Source of the DNA: an uncultured Oscillospiraceae bacterium
Lineage (GTDB): Bacteria; Bacillota; Clostridia; Oscillospirales; Oscillospiraceae
DNA: 64,000 bases
Direction: 5' to 3'
Assembly: GCA_947629795.1 (NCBI GenBank)
Contig: CANRFC010000003.1
Span: 1-64,000 of the forward strand
The notes under the pieces were generated by a model. That model saw only the letters and a program-made list of their open reading frames with translations, was not told where the DNA came from and did not search any database. A program made the translations under genes and the position numbers. This document shows, in pieces, positions 17,779 through 24,723 of the stretch; the first letter of the stretch is position 1, and every line of letters starts with the position of its first letter.

Positions 17779-17816
17779 AAGGCCCATCCGGGGAGGTTTC
17801 TTCCGGATGGGCCTTT
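17779..17816. terminator. Terminator after the acetyltransferase gene
   Basis: Stem AAGGCCCATCCGG (17779-17791) pairs with CCGGATGGGCCTT (17803-17815), with a T-run after it on the plus strand and A-run before it. It ends the acetyltransferase transcript and marks the edge of the non-coding repeat region. Confidence 0.88.
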
Positions 17817-17971
17817 TCAGAGCCTATGTGTTTTGATTTGTTGGAGATCCCTATTCGCTGGGGATCACAATTTGCGGTTCGACAGATTTTGGATATCCCG
17901 ATCCTTTGGATCTTACCTATTGTGGTTCTCTTGATATCCCGATGTCGGTGCGCAGGCGCACCGGAGACGAA

Positions 17972-18006
17972 GGGGGTGGTTCTTTTCGCTGAAAAGAACC
18001 GCCCCC
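17972..18006. repeat. Long hairpin in the non-coding region
   Basis: GGGGGTGGTTCTTTT (17972-17986) pairs with AAAAGAACCGCCCCC (17992-18006) around a CGCTG loop, with a single mismatch. On the plus strand it is followed by TTACACCCCC rather than a T-run, so it is not a standard terminator. Confidence 0.7.
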
Positions 18007-18090
18007 TTACACCCCCAAGAAAAGGCTAAGGTCAAAACCATGCTCACGAACGGGCGGCTCTTGCGTCTTTACGCCCCGCAAGCACCTCTG

Positions 18091-18142
18091 TCTCGCCTGC
18101 CGGCTCGGTCGTGCGGTACCGCTCGCCACCGGCGAGCACCGC
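18091..18142 (+). repeat. 53-bp repeat, copy 1
   Basis: Begins with 31 bases (TCTCGCCTGCCGGCTCGGTC...TACCG) identical to the copy at 18266, followed by a local hairpin GCTCGCC-acc-GGCGAGC and then CACCGCC. The copies are 175 bp apart in the same orientation. Confidence 0.8.
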
Positions 18143-18265
18143 CCCCGCGCCCGCGCGTCCGTGGGTGGAACACTGGACCATGTTCGTTGAAACCGACCGC
18201 CGCCGACCTACACAGCTTGATAGGTTGGAGATCTCCAACGTCAACCACTTCGTAGGGTCCGATGG

Positions 18266-18318
18266 TCTCGCCTGCCGGCTCGGTCGTGCGGTACCGAGCG
18301 CCACTGGCGCCCACCGCC
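18266..18318 (+). repeat. 53-bp repeat, copy 2
   Basis: Same 31-base core as copy 1. The hairpin part has changed to GCGCC-act-GGCGC but still pairs, which suggests that the fold rather than the exact sequence has been kept. Confidence 0.8.
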
Positions 18319-18361
18319 CTCATCGGCCTGGCCACGACCCGGCCATGCTTTCCATCCTTGC

Positions 18362-18595
18362 TCAATCGTCAAACGGAAGGTAGGACCAGCCCAGGATGCC
18401 GGCCTCGTTGACTTCACCCCAGCTCTCCCGGTCGTAAATGTGGAGAAAGCATCCATTTTCATACGCTGCCCAGTCACAGGAGAGGTCTCCGCTCTCGTCC
18501 AGGCATTGAAGCAGAACATATCGCCCGCTCTCCGGGCGCTCCTCCGGCGTTTTCCACCGAAGGATGGTAAAATCGTGCCGCCTTTGCTTCTCCAT
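18362..18595 (-). CDS. Small hypothetical protein (phage/plasmid type)
   Basis: A 77-residue soluble protein starting MEKQRRHDFTIL at the ATG 18593-18595, preceded by GGGGTG. It contains a compact SGRYVLLQCLDESGDLSCDW core and ends GWSYLPFDD, which resembles small proteins found in phages and integrative elements (DUF551-like ending; weak recognition). It is transcribed divergently from the ribbon-helix-helix-like gene and shares its operator region. A promoter TTTACA-18 bp-TATAAG is possible at 18633-18662, with the -35 inside the inverted repeat. Confidence 0.55.
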   Translation of the reverse strand: MEKQRRHDFTILRWKTPEERPESGRYVLLQCLDESGDLSCDWAAYENGCFLHIYDRESWGEVNEAGILGWSYLPFDD

Positions 18596-18656
18596 GTTTG
18601 CACCCCAATTTGATATTATTTTGCTATGCATACTTATACCACAAGTAGGGGTACAT

Positions 18657-18679
18657 TGTAAAGTACAAAATACTTTACA
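18657..18679. promoter_or_regulatory. Perfect inverted repeat, likely RHH operator
   Basis: TGTAAAGTA-CAAAA-TACTTTACA: two perfect 9-bp arms around a 5-bp centre, in the gap between two divergent small genes and 14 bp before the start of the RHH-like gene. One arm covers the presumed -35 box (TTTACA) of the minus-strand gene. Best read as the autoregulatory site of the RHH-like protein. Confidence 0.7.
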
Positions 18680-18693
18680 GGTGGTGTGACGCA

Positions 18694-18873
18694 ATGAGGA
18701 AAAAATTCAAGCTGCCCAAGGTCCCCGGCACAACACAGAAAAATGTCCGTTTCCCCAATGACATCATCGAGGGTGTGGAGGAGGCCATCCGCGGCACCAA
18801 CGTGAGCTTTTCCGCTTTCGTCATTGAGGCTACCCGTCTCGCACTGGAGGACCTGAAGGACCCGGAGGGCTGA
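18694..18873 (+). CDS. Small ribbon-helix-helix-like protein (YlcI/YnfO type)
   Basis: A 59-residue basic protein: MRKKFKLPKVPG, then KNVRFPNDIIEGVEEAIRG and SFSAFVIEATRLALEDL. The pattern strand (NVRFP), helix, turn (NVSFS), helix with an A-L-L face is that of a ribbon-helix-helix DNA-binding fold, as in YlcI/YnfO-type and plasmid copy-control or antitoxin-like proteins. The ATG at 18694 has AGGTGGTG upstream. A perfect inverted repeat lies 14 bp upstream and a strong terminator 25 bp downstream, so it forms its own unit. Confidence 0.75.
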   Translation: MRKKFKLPKVPGTTQKNVRFPNDIIEGVEEAIRGTNVSFSAFVIEATRLALEDLKDPEG

Positions 18874-18898
18874 GCGGAAAGCATACCCGCACATCGAC

Positions 18899-18936
18899 AA
18901 ACCGCCCCACCCATTGACGGGTGGGGCGGTTTTTTG
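18899..18936. terminator. Terminator between RHH gene and zinc-efflux operon
   Basis: AAACCGCCCCACCC (18899-18912) pairs with GGGTGGGGCGGTTT (18919-18932), with a run of T after it. Serves the plus-strand small gene and, through the complementary A-run, probably also the convergent P-type ATPase operon. Confidence 0.92.
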
Positions 18937-18978
18937 AAAATAGGACCTGAAGGGCCAAATCGAGGCAGGACCTGGAGG

Positions 18979-20832
18979 TCAGTTCGTCTTCAGCGCCCGG
19001 GTGGCGTTGGCGACGGCCAGGACCATGACGCCCACGTCGGCGAAGGCGCCCAGCCACATGTTGGCCTTGCCCAGGATGCCCAGGACCAGGATGATGGCTT
19101 TCACCGCCAGGGCGAAGGCGATGTTCTGGTTGGCGATGGAGATGGTCCGGCGGGCGATCTTCACCGCCAGGGCGATCTTGGAGGGCTTGTCGTCCATGAG
19201 GACCACGTCGGCGGCCTCGATGGCGGCGTCGGAGCCCAGGGCGCCCATGGCGATGCCCACGTCGGAGCGGGAGAGGACCGGGGCGTCGTTGATGCCGTCC
19301 CCCACGAAGCACAGGCTGCCCTTGAGGGCTTTCCGGGTCAGGAGGGCCTCCACCCGCTCCACCTTGTCGGCGGGGAGGAGCCCGGCGTGGACCTCGTCCA
19401 GGCCCAGCTCCTTGCCCACCGCCTCGCCCACGGCGGGGGCGTCTCCGGTGAGCATGACGGTCCGGCGGACCCCGGCGGCCTTCAGGTCCCGGATGGCCTG
19501 GGCGGCATCGGGCTTCACCGCGTCGGAGATGACGATGTGGCCCAGGTACTCGCCCCGGAAGGCCACGTGGACGGTGGTGCCCACCTTGTGGCAGGGGTGC
19601 CAGGGGGCCCCCACGTCCTCCATGAGCTTGTCGTTGCCCACGTAGACGGTCCGGCCGTCGATGTCGGCCTTGACCCCCCGGCCGGCGATCTCCTCCACGT
19701 TGGTCACCCGGCTCTCCTCCACCTCCTTGCCGTAGGCCTCCCGGAGGGACTTGGCGATGGGGTGGGAGGAATAGCTCTCGGCCAGGGCAGCCAGCTCCAG
19801 CAGCTGGGCCTCGGGGCACTCCTGGGGGTGGATGGCGGTGACGTTGAAGACCCCCTGGGTGAGGGTGCCCGTCTTGTCAAAGACCACGATGTCGGCCTCA
19901 GCCAGGGCCTCCAGATAGTTGGAGCCCTTCACCAGCACCCCCTGGCGGGAGCAGCCGCCGATGCCGCCGAAGAAGGTGAGGGGCACCGAGATCACCAGGG
20001 CACAGGGGCAGGAGATGACCAGGAAGATCAGGGCCTGCTCCACCCATTTGGCCCACTCGCCGGTGACCAGGGAGGGGACCACCGCCAGGACGGCGGCGCC
20101 GATGACCACCAGGGGGGTGTACCACCGGGCGAAGCGGGTGATGAACTGCTCCCGCTTGCCCTTCTTGGCGGCGGAGTTCTCTACCAGGTCCAGAATTTTC
20201 GAGACGGTGGACTCCCCGTACTCCTTGGTGGTCTGCACCTTCAGGACACCGGTGAGGTTGACACAGCCCGAGATCACGTCGTCCCCGGGAGAGACCTCCC
20301 GGGGGAGGGATTCGCCGGTGAGGGCGGCGGTATTCAGGGTGGAGGCGCCCTCCAGGATGACCCCGTCCAGGGGCACCCGTTCGCCGGGCTTGACCAGGAT
20401 GGCGGAGCCCACGGGGACCTCGTCGGGGTCCACCTCCTCTTCCCCGCTGTCGGTGAGGAGGTTGGCGTAGTCGGGGCGGATGTCCATGAGGGCGGCGATG
20501 GACTTGCGGGACTTGCCCACGGCCCAGCCCTGGAAGAATTCACCGATCTGGTAGAAGAGCATGACGAAGACCGCTTCCGGGTACTCCCCGATGGCCAGGG
20601 CCCCCACGGTGGCGATGGCCATGAGGAAGTTCTCGTCAAAGACCTGGCCGTGGGCGATGTTGCGGATGGCCTTCCAGAGGATGTCCCAGCCGATGAGGAA
20701 GTAGGGGATGAGAAAGACCGCCAGCCGGGCAAGCGGGGGCAGCTCCACGAGACGGGTCAGGAGCACCGCCGCCAGGAACAGGGCCACGGCGGCAAGGATG
20801 CGGGTGAGCATCTTTTTTTGTTTTTTGGTCAT
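18979..20832 (-). CDS. zntA: Zn/Cd-type heavy-metal P1B-ATPase
   Basis: Exports divalent metal ions by ATP hydrolysis. The 617-residue protein starts directly with the membrane domain. It has the TGES motif (172-175), the metal-gate CPC (275-277, SCPCAL), phosphorylation site DKTGTLT (319-325), the HP motif (SYSSHPIAK, near 360) and GDGIND (near 513). The last helices carry a Lys in FALAVKAI and an Asp in GAFADVG, as in Zn/Cd/Pb pumps (ZntA/CadA, P1B-2) rather than copper pumps. It lacks the usual N-terminal HMA domain, but an HMA protein is encoded two genes upstream. Last gene of the ArsR-controlled operon. Confidence 0.93.
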   Translation of the reverse strand: MTKKQKKMLTRILAAVALFLAAVLLTRLVELPPLARLAVFLIPYFLIGWDILWKAIRNIAHGQVFDENFLMAIATVGALAIGEYPEAVFVMLFYQIGEFFQGWAVGKSRKSIAALMDIRPDYANLLTDSGEEEVDPDEVPVGSAILVKPGERVPLDGVILEGASTLNTAALTGESLPREVSPGDDVISGCVNLTGVLKVQTTKEYGESTVSKILDLVENSAAKKGKREQFITRFARWYTPLVVIGAAVLAVVPSLVTGEWAKWVEQALIFLVISCPCALVISVPLTFFGGIGGCSRQGVLVKGSNYLEALAEADIVVFDKTGTLTQGVFNVTAIHPQECPEAQLLELAALAESYSSHPIAKSLREAYGKEVEESRVTNVEEIAGRGVKADIDGRTVYVGNDKLMEDVGAPWHPCHKVGTTVHVAFRGEYLGHIVISDAVKPDAAQAIRDLKAAGVRRTVMLTGDAPAVGEAVGKELGLDEVHAGLLPADKVERVEALLTRKALKGSLCFVGDGINDAPVLSRSDVGIAMGALGSDAAIEAADVVLMDDKPSKIALAVKIARRTISIANQNIAFALAVKAIILVLGILGKANMWLGAFADVGVMVLAVANATRALKTN

Positions 20833-20898
20833 GGAGGGTCACTCCTTGTCAATGGGATTTTTGGGCCCGCCGCGGTAACGGGGGGTGGGCAGCCCCGG

Positions 20899-21507
20899 TC
20901 ATCTGTTCAAAACAGCGATCCCCTCGGGGACCCGGCCCGGGATGACCTCCAGGGCGGTGAGGGGATAGCCGTTTTTCTCGAAGAACGCCCGGTAGGTCTC
21001 GGGGGTGAAGGCGTGCTCGTAGTGAAAGCCCACCCCCTGGTAGATCTTGATGAGGGTGCCGGCCGCCGTCCCCACCTTTCCCTGGAGGTAGGTGGGCAGG
21101 ATGAGCCGGCCGCCGGGGGCGGTGACCCGCCAGAGCTCGGCGAGGGCCTTTTCCGGCTGGGGCAGCAGGTGGAGGACGTTGGCGGCGATGACTGCGTCAA
21201 AGCTGCCGTCGGGGTCGGACAGGGCTGTAATGTCCCGGAGGGCAAAGGAAATGTTGGTCAGTCCCCGTCTCCGGGCCTTGGCCGCCGCCCGGTCCAGCAT
21301 GGGCCGGGACAGGTCGGTGCTCAGCACCGAAGCGGCTTTTCCGGCGGCGGCCAGGGAGAATTCCCCCGTCCCGGCGGCGCAGTCCAGCACCCTGGCCCCG
21401 GTGGGGACCAGCTCCCCCACCCGCTTGGCCGCCGCGGTATTGGCGCCGAGATTGGTCCGCTCCGCCAGGTCGTAAAACCAGGCCCAGCGGTCCCAGAAGG
21501 AAGCCAT
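20899..21507 (-). CDS. Class I SAM-dependent methyltransferase
   Basis: A 202-residue UbiE/Methyltransf_11-like enzyme: motif I VLDCAAGTGEFSLAA (about 41-55), LSTDLSRPMLDRAAAKA, and FDAVIAANVLHLLPQPEKAL. The substrate is not readable. Its stop lies 66 bp before the ATPase, and its start overlaps the HMA gene by one base (ATG/TGA region at 21507), so it is part of the metal-efflux operon. In other clostridia similar methyltransferases sit beside metal or arsenic genes; methylation of a metal-linked or lipid substrate is only a guess. Confidence 0.85.
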   Translation of the reverse strand: MASFWDRWAWFYDLAERTNLGANTAAAKRVGELVPTGARVLDCAAGTGEFSLAAAGKAASVLSTDLSRPMLDRAAAKARRRGLTNISFALRDITALSDPDGSFDAVIAANVLHLLPQPEKALAELWRVTAPGGRLILPTYLQGKVGTAAGTLIKIYQGVGFHYEHAFTPETYRAFFEKNGYPLTALEVIPGRVPEGIAVLNR

Positions 21508-21725
21508 TACAGGCTGATCTCGAAGTCGGGCTCCACCCGCTTGCAGGTCTTGACCACGTCCTGCATGAGGGCGTCGAAGTCGGTGCCGTCGGGGGCCTCT
21601 ACGGTCATCTTCTGGGTCATGAAGCTGACGGTGGCGGCGGTGACGCCGGGGAGCTTGTTCACCGCGTCCTCCACCTTCTGGGCGCAGTTGGCACAGTCGA
21701 CCTCGATAGCAAATTTCTTTTTCAT
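21507..21725 (-). CDS. HMA-domain metal-binding protein
   Basis: A 72-residue free heavy-metal-associated domain with the ferredoxin-like fold: MKKKFAIEVDCANCAQKVEDAV, metal-binding CxxC at C11 and C14, then GVTAATVSFMTQKM. The start ATG has AAGGAG upstream. In many ATPases this domain is fused at the N-terminus; here it is a separate protein and the ATPase lacks it, so it probably hands metal to the pump. Confidence 0.9.
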   Translation of the reverse strand: MKKKFAIEVDCANCAQKVEDAVNKLPGVTAATVSFMTQKMTVEAPDGTDFDALMQDVVKTCKRVEPDFEISL

Positions 21726-21753
21726 GACATGACTCTCCTTTTTTGAATTGATT

Positions 21754-21857
21754 TGGTCTTATGGAAGCTTTCTTTGCCTGCTAAAAATGGCCAGTTCTTT
21801 ACGGAAGTTTTCTTTGCTGCTTAAAATGGCTGGTCTTTAATGGAAGTTCTTTCTGCC
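21754..21857. repeat. Imperfect 38-39-bp tandem repeat between arsR and the HMA gene
   Basis: Three units at about 21754-21792, 21793-21830 and 21831-21857 (the last incomplete), each following the pattern GTCTTTA-TGGAAG-TTTCTTTGC-TGCTTAAAATGGC. It lies in the 162-bp gap inside the efflux operon, after a stem-loop, with no open frame. It could affect mRNA stability or the ratio of regulator to pump. Confidence 0.7.
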
Positions 21858-21883
21858 TACTCTTTCTTTCAAGAAAGAGTAGG
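21856..21883. repeat. Perfect 13-bp-arm hairpin after arsR
   Basis: CCTACTCTTTCTT and AAGAAAGAGTAGG pair around TC, four bases after the arsR stop codon. No T-run follows on the minus strand, so it looks more like an mRNA processing or partial attenuation hairpin than a full terminator. Confidence 0.75.
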
Positions 21884-21887
21884 TAGG

Positions 21888-22265
21888 TTATTCTGTGATA
21901 TGCTCCATACCCTGTGCGAGAATGGTGACAACATGGTCGTCGGCCAGGGAGTAGAAGATGGTCTTGCCCTCCCGGCGGTACTTCACCAGCTTGGCCTGGC
22001 GCAAGGCCCGGAGCTGGTGGGACACCGCCGACTGGGTCATGCCCAGGGCCTGGGTGATGGCCCCCACGCACAGCTCCGACTCGTACAGGGCGTAGAGGAT
22101 CTTGATGCGGCTGGAGTCGGCGAAGATGCGGAACAGGTCGGCCAGGTCGTAGAGCACTCCGTCGTCGGGCAGAGCCTCCTGGACCTTGGCCACCGCCGCG
22201 GCGTGGTCGTGGCCCCGCTCCCCTTCCCACTGTTCCAGCTCGGGTACTTCCCGCTCGGTGGTCAT
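21888..22265 (-). CDS. ArsR/SmtB-family metal-sensing repressor
   Basis: Winged-helix repressor of 125 residues that should release DNA when it binds zinc or cadmium. Core: LADLFRIFADSSRIKILYAL, ELCVGAITQALGMTQSAVSHQLRALRQAKLV (recognition helix) and the wing KYRREGKTIFYSL. The last helix DDHVVTILAQGMEHI carries the Asp/His-x(n)-His/Glu pattern of the alpha-5 zinc site of CzrA/SmtB; the alpha-3 CxC site of CadC is absent (ELCVG). An N-terminal His tract, GHDH, could add a ligand. ATG at 22263-22265 with GGAGGG upstream. First gene of the efflux operon. Confidence 0.92.
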   Translation of the reverse strand: MTTEREVPELEQWEGERGHDHAAAVAKVQEALPDDGVLYDLADLFRIFADSSRIKILYALYESELCVGAITQALGMTQSAVSHQLRALRQAKLVKYRREGKTIFYSLADDHVVTILAQGMEHITE

Positions 22266-22283
22266 GGCGGGCCCTCCTTTCAT

Positions 22284-22347
22284 CATATGAATGATTGCTC
22301 ATATGTTTCTTTGATTCATATCATACTCCTTTTTTCCCCGTTGTCAA
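22284..22347 (-). promoter_or_regulatory. Promoter and ArsR operator of the zinc-efflux operon
   Basis: Promoter on the minus strand: TTGACA (22342-22347), 16 bp, TATGAT (22320-22325). Just downstream of the start site lies the inverted repeat CATATGA-N8-TCATATG (22284-22305), matching the ATATGA-N8-TCATAT type of ArsR/SmtB operators. Binding there would block initiation or early elongation. Confidence 0.88.
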
Positions 22348-22407
22348 CCCCCCGGCGCAAATTTTTTCGCCGCCGGGGCAAGCTATGGAAAAAAGGAGGG
22401 GTCACCC

Positions 22408-23352
22408 ATGGTTGACTTACAGAAGGCCGGCATCATCGGCTGCGGCGGGGTGGGCTCGGCCACCGCCTTCGCCCTGGCCCAGGCGGGGGTCTTCTCCCGG
22501 CTGGTGCTGCTGGACGCGGACAGGGACCGGGCCCAGGGGGAGGCCATGGACCTCTCCCACGGCCTGCCCTTCACCCGGCCAATGAAGATCACGGCCGGGG
22601 ACTACCCCGACCTGGCGGGGTGCGCCCTCATCATCATCACCGCCGGGGCCAATCAGAAGCCGGGGGAGAGCCGGCTGGACCTGGTGAAGCGGAACACGGC
22701 CATCCTCCGCTCCATTCTCGCTCCCCTGATGGAGGTCAACCGGGAGGCCGTCCTGCTCATCGTCTCCAACCCGGTGGACATCCTCACCTGGGCGGCGCTG
22801 AAGCTCTCGGGCCTGCCGGCGCGGCAGGTCATGGGCTCGGGCACCGTGCTGGACACCGCCCGGCTGAAGTATCTGCTGGGGGAACACCTCCACGTGGACA
22901 GCCGGAGCATCCACGCCGTGGTGGTGGGAGAGCACGGGGACAGCGAGCTGGCGGTGTGGAGCGGGGCCAACGTGTCGGGGGTGGACCTGCCCCACTTCTG
23001 CGCCCTGTGCGGCAAGGAGGAGCACCAGGCGGCCATGGACGCCCTCTTCCAGGACGTGCGGGACTCGGCCTATGAGATCATCGAAAAGAAGGGGGCCACC
23101 TGCTACGGCATCGCCGCGGCGGTGCGGCGCATCGCCCAGTGCATCGTCCGGGACGAGCGCTCGGTGCTGCCGGTGTCCACCGCCCTCCACGGGCTCTACG
23201 GCGTGGAGGACCTGTGCATGAGCGTCCCCGCCGTGGTGGGCCGGGGCGGAGTGGAGAAGGTGCTGGAGATCGAGATGAACCACCTGGAGCGGCAGCAGTT
23301 CCTGGCCTCGGCAGCCACTCTGCGGGAGGTGACGGAGGGGCTGGAGCTGTAA
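22408..23352 (+). CDS. ldh: L-lactate dehydrogenase
   Basis: Reduces pyruvate to L-lactate with NADH. The 314-residue protein has the NAD fold GIIGCGGVGSA (8-18), the mobile loop TAGANQKPGESRLDLVKRN with Gln at the pyruvate-specific position (malate dehydrogenases have Arg there), NPVD, and the catalytic His in VGEHGDSE. The ATG at 22408 has AAAGGAGG eight bases upstream. Divergent from the zinc-efflux operon and ended by a bidirectional terminator. Confidence 0.93.
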   Translation: MVDLQKAGIIGCGGVGSATAFALAQAGVFSRLVLLDADRDRAQGEAMDLSHGLPFTRPMKITAGDYPDLAGCALIIITAGANQKPGESRLDLVKRNTAILRSILAPLMEVNREAVLLIVSNPVDILTWAALKLSGLPARQVMGSGTVLDTARLKYLLGEHLHVDSRSIHAVVVGEHGDSELAVWSGANVSGVDLPHFCALCGKEEHQAAMDALFQDVRDSAYEIIEKKGATCYGIAAAVRRIAQCIVRDERSVLPVSTALHGLYGVEDLCMSVPAVVGRGGVEKVLEIEMNHLERQQFLASAATLREVTEGLEL

Positions 23353-23360
23353 GGACAGCA

Positions 23361-23398
23361 AAAGGGGGCGGCCATCGGCGATGGCCGCCCCCTTGCTC
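23361..23398. terminator. Bidirectional terminator between ldh and cupin genes
   Basis: AAAGGGGGCGGCCATCG and its complement ATGGCCGCCCCCTT form a strong stem at 23361-23394 with A/T runs at both sides. It separates two convergent genes. Confidence 0.88.
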
Positions 23399-23408
23399 CG
23401 GTCTCCCC

Positions 23409-23732
23409 TCAGAAGGAGACCGTCAACTGCATCTTGAACCGCTCCTGGCCGAAGACGGCGTGGGGAATGTCCTTGGGCATGATGAGGGTCTCCCCCTCCC
23501 CCAGCAGGAAGACCTCCCCGCCCACGGTGAACCGTCCGGTGCCCTCCAGGACGGTGACCATGGCGTCCCCGCCGGCGGCGTGGGTGGAGATCTCCTCCCC
23601 CTTGTCAAAGGAGAAGATCGTCATGCTCACGTGGTCGTTCTGCACCAGGGTCTTGCTCACCACCTGGCCGGGCTGATAATCCACCTGATCCTTGAGCTTC
23701 AAGCAGACCTTCTTCTCAATGTTCTTATACAC
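23409..23732 (-). CDS. Small cupin-domain protein
   Basis: A 107-residue single-domain cupin. Motif 1 is degenerate, [25 protein letters not shown], and motif 2 is [13 protein letters not shown]. One His (THAAGGD) and another (PHAVF) remain as possible metal ligands. Function unknown; such proteins often act as sensors or isomerases. Its start overlaps the end of the nucleoside phosphorylase gene by eight bases, so the two are coupled. Confidence 0.85.
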   Translation of the reverse strand: MYKNIEKKVCLKLKDQVDYQPGQVVSKTLVQNDHVSMTIFSFDKGEEISTHAAGGDAMVTVLEGTGRFTVGGEVFLLGEGETLIMPKDIPHAVFGQERFKMQLTVSF

Positions 23733-24501
23733 CCTTTTTGTCCTCCTGGATGAGCAGCTTCACCGCCTCGATGCCCACCTCGATGGCGGCGTGGAGGTCG
23801 TGGCTCTCCTTCTGGTCCAGGCCGGCGGCCTCCCGCTCCTGGTTCCAGATCACGTGGAAGCAGGACCCGCAGCGCACGTCCAGGGCGGCGGCGCAGCAGA
23901 ACAGGGCGGCCGACTCCATCTCGGAGGCCAGCACCCCCAGGCGCTTCCACGCCTCCCACTTGTTCAGCAGCTCGTAGCTCACCGGCATGCGCTGGGGGGA
24001 GTGCTGGCCGTAGAAGGAGTCCTTGCACTGGACCACGCCGGCGTGCCAGGGCTTGCCCAGGTTCTTGGCGGCCTGGACCAGGGCCTCCTGGACCTGGTAG
24101 TCGCTCACCGCCGGGAACTCGATGGGGGCGTACTCCCGGGAGGCCCCCTCGTGGCGGATGGCGCCGGTGGCGATGACCACGTCGTCGGCCTGGACCTTCA
24201 GGTTGATGCCGCCGCAGGTGCCCACCCGGACAAAGGTGTCGGCGCCGATGTTGTGGAGCTCCTCCATGGCGATGACGGCGGAGGGCCCGCCGATGCCGGT
24301 GGAGCAAACGCTGACCTTCTCCCCCAGGAGGGTACCGGTGTAGACGCAGTATTCCCGGTTCTGCTGGACCTTCACGGGGTCGTCAAAGTAGGCGGCGATC
24401 TTCTCGCACCGGCCGGGGTCGCCGGGGAGGAGCACGTACCGGCCCACGTCCCCCTTCTTACACTGGATGTGGAACTGCACTTCCCGCTCTTGCTCTTTCA
24501 T
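23725..24501 (-). CDS. udp: Uridine/purine nucleoside phosphorylase
   Basis: Cleaves nucleosides with phosphate to base and ribose 1-phosphate. The 258-residue protein belongs to the NP-I family: [19 protein letters not shown] (phosphate loop), [27 protein letters not shown], and the ribose-binding EMESAALF. The closest type seems uridine phosphorylase, but purine specificity cannot be excluded. ATG at 24499-24501 behind GAGGTG. Preceded by a good promoter and coupled to the cupin gene. Confidence 0.88.
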   Translation of the reverse strand: MKEQEREVQFHIQCKKGDVGRYVLLPGDPGRCEKIAAYFDDPVKVQQNREYCVYTGTLLGEKVSVCSTGIGGPSAVIAMEELHNIGADTFVRVGTCGGINLKVQADDVVIATGAIRHEGASREYAPIEFPAVSDYQVQEALVQAAKNLGKPWHAGVVQCKDSFYGQHSPQRMPVSYELLNKWEAWKRLGVLASEMESAALFCCAAALDVRCGSCFHVIWNQEREAAGLDQKESHDLHAAIEVGIEAVKLLIQEDKKGV

Positions 24502-24539
24502 ATTGTTCACCTCATAGAAGAATTTCCTTGGAAAAGTTA

Positions 24540-24568
24540 ATTATACCGCATTGGGGGCCGTTTTGCAA
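24540..24568 (-). promoter_or_regulatory. Promoter of the nucleoside phosphorylase-cupin operon
   Basis: Minus strand TTGCAA (24563-24568), a 17-bp spacer, TATAAT (24540-24545). Confidence 0.8.
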
Positions 24569-24645
24569 GGACAAGCGGGCAGAAATCAGGGGCTGTTCCC
24601 CGCGGCGGAAGATCCTGCTCATGCCGGGTTTTCTGCCTGCGGACT

Positions 24646-24693
24646 CATATGAACGGGCGCTCATTTTACAAATTGCCCGATTTAGGATATAAT
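24646..24693 (+). promoter_or_regulatory. Promoter of znuA with an ArsR-like operator
   Basis: TTTACA (24665-24670), 17 bp, TATAAT (24688-24693) on the plus strand. Overlapping the -35 is CATATGA-N8-TCATTTT (24646-24667), which has the same left half and the same 8-bp spacing as the operator of the zinc-efflux operon (CATATGA-N8-TCATATG). Confidence 0.7.
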
Positions 24694-24723
24694 AGCTGCA
24701 AATTCCCCCCTGTGAGGTATCCC

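Larger units (their letters stand above)
17820..18361. other. Non-coding region rich in short repeats and palindromes
   Basis: No convincing gene is present: open frames here lack ribosome sites and read through the repeats. It holds a large hairpin (17972-18006), a duplicated 31-bp sequence (18091 and 18266), a perfect 16-bp palindrome GTTGGAGATCTCCAAC (18224-18239), an echo of its half GTTGGAGATC at 17840 followed by CC-N9-GGGGATC, and GATATCCCGAT twice (17892 and 17933). Base composition is patchy, with an AT-richer left half. It may be the remnant of a mobile element or a structured RNA locus. Confidence 0.6.

Noticed and set aside
17820-18361. CRISPR array considered for the repeated segments.
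   Set aside because: There are only two copies, 175 bp apart, with no regular spacers and no cas genes.
18069-18365. Short open frames over the repeat region (for example MSKDGKHGRVVARPM on the minus strand).
   Set aside because: They have no ribosome site, and their protein repeats (YRTTEPAGET) simply mirror the duplicated DNA.
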